Shown here piece by piece: positions 47,170 to 55,924 of a stretch of 64,000 nt of DNA; the stretch's first letter is position 1, and each line of letters opens with the position of its first letter. The translations under genes and the position numbers were made by a program. Under the pieces are notes generated by a model. That model saw only the letters and a program-made list of their open reading frames with translations, was not told the origin of the DNA and searched no databases. The stretch is from Rhodococcoides trifolii (GTDB taxonomy: Bacteria; Actinomycetota; Actinomycetes; Mycobacteriales; Mycobacteriaceae), in NCBI RefSeq assembly GCF_014635345.1, contig NZ_BMCU01000005.1, forward strand, positions 248,001-312,000, read 5' to 3'.

Positions 47170-48155
47170 CCACCACGACCGCACCCAAGCTCAAGACCTC
47201 GGCGATGATCGCGTCGTTCGTCGATCCCGGTCAGCGAACGGTGACCGCACCGTTCGGCAACGCGCTGGTGACTGCAGCTCGAGAGAACGACAAGATCGTC
47301 GGGCTCAGCGCCGATCTGTCCAAGTACACCGACATGCACATCTTCGCGCAGGCCTTCCCGGAGCGCTTCTTCCAGATGGGCATGGCAGAACAGCTGCTGT
47401 TCGGCGCCGCGGCAGGGATGGCCGAGACCGGGCTGATCCCGTTCGCGTCGACGTACTCGGTGTTCGCCGCTCGCCGAGCGTACGACTTCCTGTGCCTCGA
47501 CGCCGCGGAGCCGATGCTCAACGTGAACATCGTCGGTGGATTGCCGGGGCTCACAACGGGTTACGGACCCAGCCATCAAGCCACGGAAGACATGGCGATC
47601 TTCCGCGGCATGCCGAACCTGACCATCGTGGACCCGTGCGATTCGGTCGACATCGAGCAGGCGGTCCCGCAGCTCGCCGCGTCGGACGGTCCGACCTACC
47701 TGCGCCTGCTACGCGGCAAGGTCGCCACCGTGCTGGACGAGTACGACTACACCTTCGAGCTCGGCAAAGCGAAAGTGATCAGGCCGGGAAACGACGTCGT
47801 CCTGGTGTCGAGCGGCCTGATGACGATGCGTGCACTGCAAGCCGCGTCGAACCTCGAGAAGCACAACATCGACGTCGCCGTGGTTCACACACCTACGATC
47901 AAGCCGTTCGACGCCGAGACGGTTCTCGCCGAACTCGATACGCCGCGACTGGCGTTCACGTGTGAGAACCACACGAAAATCGGCGGACTCTTCGAGACGG
48001 TGGCCTCGGCGGTCGTCGAACGGGGCCTCGGCAAGAGGATCGGTGCCATCTCGCTTCCGGACGAGTTCCTCGCCGCCGGCGCCCTACCGACCCTCCACGA
48101 TCGCTACGGCCTGTCCACCACGAGCGTCGAGGCCCGGATCATGGCCGAGCTGTAG
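47166..48155 (+). CDS. Transketolase, C-terminal (pyrimidine-binding plus C) subunit
   Basis: A 329-residue protein with the transketolase pyrimidine domain: RFFQMGMAEQLLFGAAAGMAETG, with the catalytic Glu in MAEQ, and TTGYGPSHQATEDMAIFR. The C-terminal transketolase domain follows from about residue 200. It overlaps the N-terminal subunit gene by ATGA, so equal synthesis is expected. Acceptor and donor sugars are unknown; the neighbouring SDR, PfkB kinase and aldolase suggest a pentose or branched ketose. Confidence 0.88.
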   Translation: MTTTTAPKLKTSAMIASFVDPGQRTVTAPFGNALVTAARENDKIVGLSADLSKYTDMHIFAQAFPERFFQMGMAEQLLFGAAAGMAETGLIPFASTYSVFAARRAYDFLCLDAAEPMLNVNIVGGLPGLTTGYGPSHQATEDMAIFRGMPNLTIVDPCDSVDIEQAVPQLAASDGPTYLRLLRGKVATVLDEYDYTFELGKAKVIRPGNDVVLVSSGLMTMRALQAASNLEKHNIDVAVVHTPTIKPFDAETVLAELDTPRLAFTCENHTKIGGLFETVASAVVERGLGKRIGAISLPDEFLAAGALPTLHDRYGLSTTSVEARIMAEL

Positions 48156-48160
48156 GCTGA

Positions 48161-48185
48161 CTGTCGACAGGCAGCGGTCGACAGA
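48161..48185 (+). promoter_or_regulatory. Candidate GntR operator
   Basis: CTGTCGACAG (48161-48170, perfect palindrome) and CGGTCGACAG (48176-48185) lie just before the GntR gene. The same GTCGAC core with flanking GACAG occurs in the divergent region at 44839-44855. Confidence 0.5.
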
Positions 48186-48198
48186 GAGCGGTTTCACG

Positions 48199-48858
48199 AT
48201 GGCCCAACCCGGCGCACTCCTCGGACTGCAGAAGACGAACCTCCGTCAGCAAGCAGTCACCGCCCTCCGCACGGCCATCACCAGCGGAGAACTGCACCCT
48301 CGCAGCGCGCTCGTCGAAACCGAACTGTCCGAACGACTTCAGATCAGCCGGGGGACCCTCCGCGAGGCACTGCGACAGCTGCAGCAGGAGGGTCTCGTGG
48401 TCACCGGCGCCCGGGGTCGGTTGTTCGTCCGACACCTGGACACCAAGGAAATCCACGACATCTTCGCCGTTCGCGCCGCACTCGAGGCCCTGGCCGCGTC
48501 GGTCGTCGCGACCAACGCGGACAGGGCGACGGTGACCGCGGCGCTACGAGACGTTCTCGCGCGCATGGGTAAGGCCCGCCGGACCGACACCCTCGACGAC
48601 CGCATCGAAGCCGATCTCGACTTCCACCGACTGCTCTGCGTGTCGGCGCAGAACGACACCCTGCTCCACTCGTGGACCAATCTCGAGGGGTCGATCCGCA
48701 TGTCGATCATGTACGCCGGCCGCGGACAGGCGGTCGGCAACATGGACGTGGACCGACACCTCGAGATGGTCGACGCGATCGATACCGGTGATCCTGTCGC
48801 CGCTGCGGACTCCGTGCGGGCGCACATGCATTGGGCAGCAAGCAATCTGGTGGGATAG
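48199..48858 (+). CDS. GntR family regulator (FCD domain)
   Basis: A 219-residue FadR-subfamily regulator. The winged helix is LSERLQISRGTLREALRQLQQEGLV in pieces (residues about 42-66), and the C-terminal FCD domain holds metal- and ligand-binding His residues (DLDFHRLL and VDRHLEMVDAI). It lies 43 bp after the transketolase genes and probably regulates them through the GTCGAC sites. The effector may be an organic acid or sugar acid, as usual for FCD proteins. The gene converges on selO with an 8-bp gap. Confidence 0.9.
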   Translation: MAQPGALLGLQKTNLRQQAVTALRTAITSGELHPRSALVETELSERLQISRGTLREALRQLQQEGLVVTGARGRLFVRHLDTKEIHDIFAVRAALEALAASVVATNADRATVTAALRDVLARMGKARRTDTLDDRIEADLDFHRLLCVSAQNDTLLHSWTNLEGSIRMSIMYAGRGQAVGNMDVDRHLEMVDAIDTGDPVAAADSVRAHMHWAASNLVG

Positions 48859-48866
48859 CGGCGCGA

Positions 48867-50315
48867 CTACGTCCCGCAGAACGTCTGGAATCCGTCCAGA
48901 AACCCCCGCGGCGCCGGTTCGGCATAGTGCGCCCATTCTTCGGAGCGGTCGAAGGGATGGGTGACCGCGTCGAGGAGACGCTCGAACGGATCGAGATCCC
49001 CCAACGTCGCCGCCGTCAGCGCCGCGTCCACCTGGTGGTTCCGCGGAATGTACAGCGGGTTGACCTGGTCCATCGCATCGGCGACGGCCACCGGGTCGTC
49101 TCCGGTCGCGGCGAGCCACCGAGCCAGCCACGGTTCGACGGCGTCACGCGGAAGGATCGACTCCAGCGGGCCGAAGTCACCGCGCAGATGATCTGCGAGC
49201 GCGCGGAAGGTCAGGGTCCAGTCGGCGCGATGATCACGAAGCAGCGTGAGTAAGTCGTCGACAAGGGCCTGGTCGACCCCGCTCAGGCCCAACTTGGCGG
49301 CCATTCCCGTCATGTAGTGGCGGCGATACCGGGCACCGTAGCCGTCGAGCACCTTCGTCAGCGCCGTGATCGCATCGTCCGGAACCGAACTCACCAGCGG
49401 CAGAAGCGTTTCCCCGAAACGGGCTAAATTCCAGCCGAGAATCGCCGGCTGATTCCCGTAGGCGTAACGGCCACCGTGATCGATGGAGCTGAACACCGCA
49501 GCGGGATCGTAGGAGTCCAGGAATGCGCACGGACCGTAGTCGATGGTCTCGCCGGAGATCGTCGTGTTGTCGGTGTTCATCACGCCGTGTACGAAGCCGA
49601 CCAGCATCCAGCGCGCGACGAGCGACGCCTGCGCCTCGACGACAGCCTCGAAGAACGCCAGATATTTCTCGTCGTTCGGAAGGTCCGACAGGTGCGGATA
49701 GTGACGCGAGATCGCGTAATCGGCCAATGGCTGCACCAGTCCCTCACGGCGTGAGGCGAATTCGAAGGTACCGACCCGTAGGTGACTGGACGCGATGCGG
49801 GCCAGGACGGCGCCTGGCTGCGGCCCCTCCCGCAGCACGTCCTCCCCAGTCAGGGCGACGGCCAACGCGCGCGTCGTGGGGATGCCGAGCGCGTACATCG
49901 CCTCGCTGATCAGGTACTCCCGCAGCATCGGTCCGACTACCGCACGGCCGTCACCGCCGCGCGAGAACGGCGTCGGTCCGGATCCCTTCAGGTGCAGGTC
50001 GACGAGAGCGCCGTCGTCGCCGCGCAGCTCACCGAGCAGCAGGGCACGTCCGTCTCCGAGCAACGGGACAAAGCCGCCGAACTGATGGCCCGAGTACGCC
50101 ATCGCCACCGGCGTGGAACCTGCGGGAGCGTGCGCCCCCGACAGTATCGCCGCGCCGTCGTCGCTTCGCAGCGCCGCCGGGTCGAGACCGAGCGTCTGGG
50201 CCAGTGCATCGTTGGACACGAGCACTCGCGGCGCCGGCGCGGGCGCACCCTGCCACGGCACGGTGAGACCGTCGAGTGCGGTGATCATCGTGTTCTCGAA
50301 GGCCAGTTCCGTCAT
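48867..50315 (-). CDS. selO: Protein adenylyltransferase SelO (YdiU/UPF0061)
   Basis: A 482-residue pseudokinase-fold protein with the SelO core: YSGHQFGGFVPLLGDGRALLLGE in pieces, LKGSGPTPFSRGGDGRA, VGPMLREYLISEAM and GVMNTDNTTISGETIDYGP. SelO transfers AMP to Ser, Thr or Tyr of proteins and is linked to redox homeostasis. The prokaryotic protein lacks selenocysteine; here the C-terminal end keeps a single Cys (QTFCGT) near the position where eukaryotic SelO has Sec. The ATG at 50315 lies after a TAATCC-like -10. Confidence 0.92.
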   Translation of the reverse strand: MTELAFENTMITALDGLTVPWQGAPAPAPRVLVSNDALAQTLGLDPAALRSDDGAAILSGAHAPAGSTPVAMAYSGHQFGGFVPLLGDGRALLLGELRGDDGALVDLHLKGSGPTPFSRGGDGRAVVGPMLREYLISEAMYALGIPTTRALAVALTGEDVLREGPQPGAVLARIASSHLRVGTFEFASRREGLVQPLADYAISRHYPHLSDLPNDEKYLAFFEAVVEAQASLVARWMLVGFVHGVMNTDNTTISGETIDYGPCAFLDSYDPAAVFSSIDHGGRYAYGNQPAILGWNLARFGETLLPLVSSVPDDAITALTKVLDGYGARYRRHYMTGMAAKLGLSGVDQALVDDLLTLLRDHRADWTLTFRALADHLRGDFGPLESILPRDAVEPWLARWLAATGDDPVAVADAMDQVNPLYIPRNHQVDAALTAATLGDLDPFERLLDAVTHPFDRSEEWAHYAEPAPRGFLDGFQTFCGT

Positions 50316-50334
50316 AGTCCAGGATTACCACGAA

Positions 50335-51342
50335 TCACGGGACCAGCGCCGATCGCGGATAGCCCTCGCCCGAGAACGTCGCCTCGATGTCGCGAAGGGG
50401 CCGCGGTGGACCGACCACACTCGAGAGCGCCGCGGTCCGGCCCAGAAAGTCGACGGCCTCGACAAGATCGGGCAGCGCGTAGTTGTGGCTGCCGACGACG
50501 GTGACGAGATCGCGGACGATGCGCTCCGGGTTCACGTCGACCGAGGGCCCGGGAAAGACCGATCCCACCAGAGCTATTCGGCCACCGAGCTCGACGATGG
50601 CGAGGGCCGCCGAGACCGAGGACGACTGTCCCGACACCTCGAAGACGACGTCGACGCCGAATGTTGCTGTCGTCGTTGTCAACTCGTCCGGTGAGCACGC
50701 GGCGTCCGCGCCCAGAGCCATCGCCTGCCGTCTTCGGGCGGGGTCGGGGTCGCACGCGAGAACGGAGGCGGCTCCTCTATCGCGGGCATAGGCGACGGCC
50801 GTGAGGCCCAGCATCCCGCATCCGAGCACGACGACCGCGTCGCCGGCGTCGAGATTCACGCGACGTGCCGCGCAGGTGATCGTCGCCGTCGCGCAGCCGG
50901 CCGGCGCAAGGAGGCCGGCCGGTAGGTGCTCCGGAACCGCCACGATTCCGGTGCCGTTCAGGAGATGAACGTGCGAGGCGAAGCCCCCGTTCAACGACCA
51001 CTCGTCGGTCATGGCCTCGTGTCCGTATTTTCGGACGTGAAGACACTTCTGCGGAATGCCCCGGAGGCATCGTCGACACGCGCCGCACGAGGTTCCGACG
51101 GTCCAGACGACTCTGTCACCGACGGTGGCCTGTCCGTTCGATTGCACTACCCGCCCGACGCTTTCGTGGCCCAGGATCGTGGGCACCGGGGTGGAGCGGT
51201 GACCGCCGACGGTGTGTAGGTCGCTGCCGCAGACCGTCGACATCTCGACCTCGACCAGTACCTCTCCCTCCGCGAGGTCCGGCCACGGCATTTCTCGTAT
51301 CGAGAATCCGTGACCGGACCACACTGCGGCGGTGGGGGTCAT
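50335..51342 (-). CDS. Zinc alcohol dehydrogenase of the phosphonate-catabolism (HpnZ, TIGR03366) type
   Basis: A 335-residue medium-chain dehydrogenase. Zinc ligands are in STVCGSDLHTVGG and ILGHESVG, the structural-zinc cysteines in GTSCGACRRCLRGIPQKC, and the nucleotide fold in VLGCGMLGLTAVAYA. The sequence and the phnDCE neighbours fit the group proposed to act with phosphonate degradation. Its substrate is unproven, possibly phosphonoacetaldehyde or hydroxyethylphosphonate interconversion. It is the last gene of the phn operon, overlapping phnE by 4 bp. Confidence 0.83.
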   Translation of the reverse strand: MTPTAAVWSGHGFSIREMPWPDLAEGEVLVEVEMSTVCGSDLHTVGGHRSTPVPTILGHESVGRVVQSNGQATVGDRVVWTVGTSCGACRRCLRGIPQKCLHVRKYGHEAMTDEWSLNGGFASHVHLLNGTGIVAVPEHLPAGLLAPAGCATATITCAARRVNLDAGDAVVVLGCGMLGLTAVAYARDRGAASVLACDPDPARRRQAMALGADAACSPDELTTTTATFGVDVVFEVSGQSSSVSAALAIVELGGRIALVGSVFPGPSVDVNPERIVRDLVTVVGSHNYALPDLVEAVDFLGRTAALSSVVGPPRPLRDIEATFSGEGYPRSALVP

Positions 51343-52160
51343 ACAGCCAGACGCTTGCGGACGGCACCGCTGAGCAGGTCGACCGCCACCACCAGGACGA
51401 GCACCATGAGGATGTAGGTCATCATCTCGTCGAACCGGAACAGCGAGATGGACTGGTTGATGAGGAACCCGATGCCACCCGCGCCGACGAGACCCAGCAC
51501 GAGCGAGGACCGCACGTTCACATCGAGCCGGTAGAGCAGCAAGCCGACGAACGTGGGCACGACGGTCGGCAACACCACGTGCGCAGCGACCTGTGCGCTG
51601 GAGGCGCCGGCAACGCGAAGCGCATCGCTGGGACCACTGTCGATCTCTTCCATCGCCTCCGACCACAGCTTCGCCATCACACCGGTGTTGTGCAGGATGA
51701 TCGCCAGAACACCGGCGAAGGGTCCCAAACCCACTGCGGTGACGAAGATCAGCGCGAACACGATGTCCGGAACAGCCCGCAGGAACGACATGATCCCGCG
51801 AGACGCCTGATACACGAACGAGTTGCGGCTCGTGGTGCGGGCCCCGAGGACGGCCAACAGGATCGAGAACGGAATGGAGAAGGTGGTTCCGACCAACCCG
51901 ATCGCCAGCGTCACCAGACACGCTTCGATGCCCGGCTTCACCACCGTGGCCCACGTGAAGTCGGGTGGCACAGCAGATTCGAGGAAGTCGACGATACCGC
52001 TCCACCCACTGACGAGCGCGGTCACCGACACGTCGGTTTCTCGCACGGCCCACCAGTGAAGTGCGATCAGAGCCGCGACGATGACGGCGGCAGCGATCAG
52101 GCCTGTCCGACGACGGGGACGCGGAGGTACGGCGAGGCGGCGAACCGCAAGTGTGGTCAT
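51339..52160 (-). CDS. phnE: Phosphonate ABC transporter permease PhnE
   Basis: A 273-residue permease with six hydrophobic helices and the PhnE pattern: SRGIMSFLRAVPDIVFALIFV in pieces, then the cytoplasmic coupling loop EAMEEIDSGPSDALRVAGAS and GAGGIGFLINQSI. With PhnC and PhnD it imports phosphonates. The ATG at 52160 overlaps phnC, and the stop overlaps the dehydrogenase start. Confidence 0.9.
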   Translation of the reverse strand: MTTLAVRRLAVPPRPRRRTGLIAAAVIVAALIALHWWAVRETDVSVTALVSGWSGIVDFLESAVPPDFTWATVVKPGIEACLVTLAIGLVGTTFSIPFSILLAVLGARTTSRNSFVYQASRGIMSFLRAVPDIVFALIFVTAVGLGPFAGVLAIILHNTGVMAKLWSEAMEEIDSGPSDALRVAGASSAQVAAHVVLPTVVPTFVGLLLYRLDVNVRSSLVLGLVGAGGIGFLINQSISLFRFDEMMTYILMVLVLVVAVDLLSGAVRKRLAV

Positions 52161-52957
52161 AGCGATCCATCCAGTGGTGCTGGTTTGTAGAGTGCGGTGA
52201 CGGTGTCGTCGTCCAAATCGAAGGCCGCGCAGGAGAATGTGATTCGGCCCTGTTCCAATCCGACGATGCGGTGGCAGTGGCGACGCGCCAGATCGGGCTG
52301 ATGCAGGACGGCCGCGACGGCGATACCGTCGGACGCCAGCGACTGGAGCAACTCCATCACCGTCACCGCAGAGGCCGGATCGAGCGCCGAGACCGGTTCG
52401 TCCGCAAGCAGGACCGGCGCACGTTGGCACAGTGCCCGTGCGATCGCGACGCGTTGCTGCTGGCCTCCGGAGAGGCGATCCGCGCGGTCGTGCGCACGGT
52501 CCGCGAGGCCGACTCGGTCGAGGCACCCCATCGCTTCTTCGCGCAGCTCACGACCGAACGCAAGCGTCGACCAGGACTGACGGAGGGACAATCTGCCCAG
52601 CGCACCGGCACAGACGTTGTCGAGAACCGACCGACGTCCGACGAGGTGAATCTGCTGAAAGACCATGGACGCCTTGCTGACGTGTCCTTCTTTCGGCCCA
52701 CCCGTGACGGTGATCGTGCCGGCGTCGACGGGGGTCAACCCGACGACGCAGCGGAGCATGGTCGATTTGCCGGACCCGTTGGATCCGAGGATCCCCACTA
52801 CTTCGCCGGCGTGCACGTCGAGGTCGACGTCGTGCAGGACCGTGCGGTCGCCGAACGACGTGCGGAGGCCACTTATGGACAGCGCCGGCACGGTTCCCGG
52901 ACCTGTTGCCGGGATGGGCGTCCGCGGAGGCGCTTTCACGGCCGGCGTGACGGTCAT
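52157..52957 (-). CDS. phnC: Phosphonate ABC transporter ATP-binding protein PhnC
   Basis: A 266-residue ATPase. Walker A is GSNGSGKSTML, the Q-loop is MVFQQIHLVGRRSVLDNV (typical of PhnC), the signature LSGGQQQRVAIARAL and Walker B VLLADEPVSALDP. An N-terminal extension of about 25 Pro/Ala-rich residues precedes the domain. ATGA overlaps link it to phnD and phnE. Confidence 0.92.
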   Translation of the reverse strand: MTVTPAVKAPPRTPIPATGPGTVPALSISGLRTSFGDRTVLHDVDLDVHAGEVVGILGSNGSGKSTMLRCVVGLTPVDAGTITVTGGPKEGHVSKASMVFQQIHLVGRRSVLDNVCAGALGRLSLRQSWSTLAFGRELREEAMGCLDRVGLADRAHDRADRLSGGQQQRVAIARALCQRAPVLLADEPVSALDPASAVTVMELLQSLASDGIAVAAVLHQPDLARRHCHRIVGLEQGRITFSCAAFDLDDDTVTALYKPAPLDGSL

Positions 52958-53874
52958 TCCGCGTCCTTGATGGTCAGACCGAGCGACGTCGCGAGGTCGA
53001 ACAGCGGCTGGTACGTGTCCTTGTTCACCTTGACGAGCTGTCCGGGCGGGTCCACGTCGAGCAATGCGCCCGCTTGGGCGACGGTGTCGGCCGGCAGATC
53101 CACCAGTGCGTCTGCGACTGCCCGCTGGAACTCGGGACTCGTGCCCCCGGCGACGGTGATGGGGTCGTTGGGGATGGGGTCGGAGGTCCAGACCTGCCGG
53201 AACTTGGACGTGTCGAACTGGCCTTCGCCGGTCGACGTCGCCAACTGCTGCGAATTGATCTCGGCTGCATCGACTTTGCCGTTGGCCAATGCCAGCAGTG
53301 CTTCGGGATGCCCGCCCGCGTAGGTGATCTGGACATCGGAGTCCTGCATGCCGTCGTCACGAATGGCCATGCGCGGCAGTCCGTCTCCGGAGGTGGAGCC
53401 GGGCTCGGACAGCGCGAGCGTTCGGCCGCGCAGATCGGACATGGACCTGATGTCCGAGTCGTTCGGAACCCAGACGCCCGCCGTGTAGCTCGACAGCGAT
53501 CCGTCGGCGAGACCGAACGACGCCACTGCTTGCGCGTTGGCTTCCTGGCTCGCGAACACGTACCCCAACGGGCCGAAGGAGCCGAGTTCGAGTTGGCCGT
53601 TCTTCATCGCGAGAACCTCGGCGGAGTAGCTGTCGACGACGGTGACCTCGACCGGGCAGTTCAGCTTCTGGGACAGACCTTCGCCGATGACCTGAAAAGC
53701 AGGAGTGAGCTTGGCCGGGTCTTCGAAGGGTTCGACGCCGAACCGAATCTTGCCACCGGGGCAGGTCGGTGACTCGGCGGCGGCCGTGGAGTCGTCGCCA
53801 CCACCGCATGCGGTGAGAGCGGTGACGCAGGCTAGGGCAGCAAAAATCGCTGCAGCAGAACGGGACTTACGCAT
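52954..53874 (-). CDS. phnD: Phosphonate-binding lipoprotein PhnD
   Basis: A 306-residue binding protein. The signal ends in a lipobox with Cys23 (ALTACGGGDDS). The mature protein follows PhnD/PstS-like phosphonate receptors (IRFGVEPFEDPAKLTPAF, ELGSFGPLGYVFASQE, SEPGSTSGDGLPR, SDPIPNDPITVAGG). It binds a phosphonate such as 2-aminoethylphosphonate or an N-methyl derivative. It is the second gene after the FAD oxidase (26-bp gap). Confidence 0.92.
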   Translation of the reverse strand: MRKSRSAAAIFAALACVTALTACGGGDDSTAAAESPTCPGGKIRFGVEPFEDPAKLTPAFQVIGEGLSQKLNCPVEVTVVDSYSAEVLAMKNGQLELGSFGPLGYVFASQEANAQAVASFGLADGSLSSYTAGVWVPNDSDIRSMSDLRGRTLALSEPGSTSGDGLPRMAIRDDGMQDSDVQITYAGGHPEALLALANGKVDAAEINSQQLATSTGEGQFDTSKFRQVWTSDPIPNDPITVAGGTSPEFQRAVADALVDLPADTVAQAGALLDVDPPGQLVKVNKDTYQPLFDLATSLGLTIKDAE

Positions 53875-53900
53875 GTGGGTGCTCCTGAAGTAGACGTTTG

Positions 53901-55025
53901 TCAGAACGAGTCGAGAACGTGCGGGGCGAGACCGAACGCGGTTGTCATGCCGATTCCCGAGGTCACGGAAACCACCTGAACGTTCGGGGCGGGACTGGCG
54001 GTGAGGAATTCGGTGTGCGGGCTGGTGGCGTAGATTCCTCGCCACCGGCGCAGCACGGTCAGGGGGGCACCCAGCAAGCGGGCCCCTTCGCGGAGAAGCA
54101 GGTCTGCGTTCCGTTCGTCGTCGAACGGGGTATGGGTGCGCGCGTAGTGGTGCGTGTCGCCGAGAACGAGTGCGCCGTCGGGGCGTTGAGTGAGCATGAG
54201 ATTCATGACGACGTCGAGCAATTCGGGAGCTTCGTCGGCGATGCGGGCGCGCACCGCACCGGCCGACGGCATCGCCGACAACCCGCTGTAGCGCAGGATC
54301 GACAGTCCGGTCAGGACGGCGGGGTCGATCACCATCCCGTTCGGCGGTGCGACCTCGAGCATCTGGAGTCGGCACCGCTCGACGTTCCATTGCTCGGCAA
54401 CGTCGGGGAACAACCGGTCGACATCGTGACCGACCGCGTGCACCACTCGCTGTCCGCGAATACGGCCTCTCGACGTGACCACGACAGGCATCGTCGAATC
54501 GGACTCGATTGCAACGACGTTGGCTCCGAAGACGAAGGTAACGCCTTCGGACTCCAACCATTCGGTGATCGCCGGCACGGCCACGCGGGGATCGACCCGA
54601 AGGTCCATCGGGAAGTGCGCGGCGGTCATCGCCTCCACACCTCCGGACGGAACGTCGAGAACAACCTGGTTCGGCCCACGCTCGGCTGCGAACTCCTCGA
54701 GGACCGCGGCTTCGTCTGCAGCGCGGGCGATCACGAGCGTTCCGCACTCGGACACGTCGAAGCCGGCTTTGCTCCCCACCGTCAACCACCGCTCGCGGGC
54801 GGCAAGAGCGAAGGTGAGTCCGAGGCCGGATTGTGCTGTGGTGCAGACGTGTCCGAAGTTGCGGATCGAGGCGCCGACGGCGCGATCGTCACGCTCGACA
54901 ACCGTCACGGAGAGGCCGCGCAGGAGCGCGTCGACCGCGTGGGCCAGTCCGACGATGCCGGCGCCCACGATCACGAGGTCCGCGTCGTCGATGGCGGGAA
55001 GGGTGTTGGTCACGACGACAACCAT
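53901..55025 (-). CDS. FAD-dependent oxidase of phosphonate catabolism (TIGR03364 / PbfC-like)
   Basis: A 374-residue DAO-family flavoprotein. The FAD motif is LVIVGAGIVGLAHAVDALLRG and a second block is RNFGHVCTTAQSG. GLSAMPSAGAVRAR and VTSGIGMTTAFGLAPHVL complete the family pattern. Enzymes of this group co-occur with phn genes, and PbfC-type members oxidise N-methyl-2-aminoethylphosphonate (and less well the free amine) to phosphonoacetaldehyde. That product is the substrate for the PhnX-like hydrolase encoded divergently here. I chose ATG 55025; a TTG at 55049 is an alternative. It is the first gene of the phn operon. Confidence 0.85.
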   Translation of the reverse strand: MVVVVTNTLPAIDDADLVIVGAGIVGLAHAVDALLRGLSVTVVERDDRAVGASIRNFGHVCTTAQSGLGLTFALAARERWLTVGSKAGFDVSECGTLVIARAADEAAVLEEFAAERGPNQVVLDVPSGGVEAMTAAHFPMDLRVDPRVAVPAITEWLESEGVTFVFGANVVAIESDSTMPVVVTSRGRIRGQRVVHAVGHDVDRLFPDVAEQWNVERCRLQMLEVAPPNGMVIDPAVLTGLSILRYSGLSAMPSAGAVRARIADEAPELLDVVMNLMLTQRPDGALVLGDTHHYARTHTPFDDERNADLLLREGARLLGAPLTVLRRWRGIYATSPHTEFLTASPAPNVQVVSVTSGIGMTTAFGLAPHVLDSF

Positions 55026-55180
55026 CGACGGTCGCCACGCCTCCGTCAACCGCTGAACGCAACTTGTCTGTACATGTTTACCGAGAGTTCACCTGGTCCG
55101 AGCAGGACATTTTCTGGGATTCTTGGCATAGTTACCTCCGACCGGTCCAGTTGTTCAGTCAGGTAGGAGTCTTCACTTCG
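55026..55180. promoter_or_regulatory. Divergent promoter region of the phosphonate locus
   Basis: 155 bp between the FAD oxidase and GntR genes. It holds AACTTGTCTGTACATGTTTA (55061-55080) with a TGTACA core, a plausible HutC/PhnF-type GntR site, and GTCC-N5-GGAC further right. A TAGGAG ribosome binding site precedes the ATG at 55181. Exact -35 and -10 boxes are not clear. Confidence 0.4.
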
Positions 55181-55924
55181 ATGTCTCTCCCGCTTCACAG
55201 TCGCGTCGCCGACGCACTGCGCACCGAGATCGCCGACGGTGTGCTGGCCGTCGGATCGCCCGTCCCGTCGGAATCCGCACTGTGCGAACGGTTCGAGGCG
55301 TCGCGCGGCACCGTGCGCGCAGCGCTGGGCACCTTGCGCAACGAGGGGCTGATCGCCGGTGGGCGTGGCCGTCCGCCGACCGTGTGCGCGCCGGCGGTCG
55401 CGCAACCGTTCGAGACGTTCATGTCGTTCACCGCCTGGGCCCAGTCGATCGGCCGCGCCCCCGGCCAACGGACCCTCGAGGTGGCTCGGCGTGCGGCGAG
55501 TTCGGTTGCGGCCACCGCACTGGGCCTCGACCCCGGCACCACGGTCGTCGACGTCCTACGTCTGCGCACTCTCGACGGGTCACCGGCGTTGTTGGAACGG
55601 TCGAGTTTCGTCGAGTCCGTCGGCCGAAAACTGTTCGACTTCGATCCCGACTCGGGGTCGATATACGCCTACCTCATCGAGCAAGGTATCGACCTGCACG
55701 GTGGCCGCCACACCATCGACGCGGTGCTCGCCTCCGATGCCGATGCCGCAGCACTGGACGTCGACCCCGGCGCCGCACTGCTACGCGAAAGACGCCGAGC
55801 CACCGACAGTTCGGGCACACCGCTCGAGTACGCCGACGACCGGTACCGGCCCGATCGCGTCACCTTCACCATCGACAACACCCAGTCGACCCACGACCTA
55901 CGCATCGTCAAGGAGATTTCATGA
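55181..55924 (+). CDS. GntR family regulator with UTRA domain (HutC/PhnF type)
   Basis: A 247-residue regulator. The N-terminal winged helix is GSPVPSESALCERFEASRGT and RAALGTLRNEGLI, and a UTRA ligand-binding domain spans residues about 85-240 (ERSSFVESVGRKL, LRERRRATDSSGTPLEY). PhnF-like members repress phosphonate uptake genes until a phosphonate or phosphate signal appears. It is translationally linked to the PhnX-like gene (ATGA) and divergent from the phn operon, the usual position of a local repressor. Confidence 0.88.
   Translation: MSLPLHSRVADALRTEIADGVLAVGSPVPSESALCERFEASRGTVRAALGTLRNEGLIAGGRGRPPTVCAPAVAQPFETFMSFTAWAQSIGRAPGQRTLEVARRAASSVAATALGLDPGTTVVDVLRLRTLDGSPALLERSSFVESVGRKLFDFDPDSGSIYAYLIEQGIDLHGGRHTIDAVLASDADAAALDVDPGAALLRERRRATDSSGTPLEYADDRYRPDRVTFTIDNTQSTHDLRIVKEIS

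Noticed and set aside
53875..54789. In-frame upstream extension of phnD to a 611-codon frame
   Set aside because: It overlaps the FAD oxidase gene out of frame; the true start is the lipoprotein signal at 53874.
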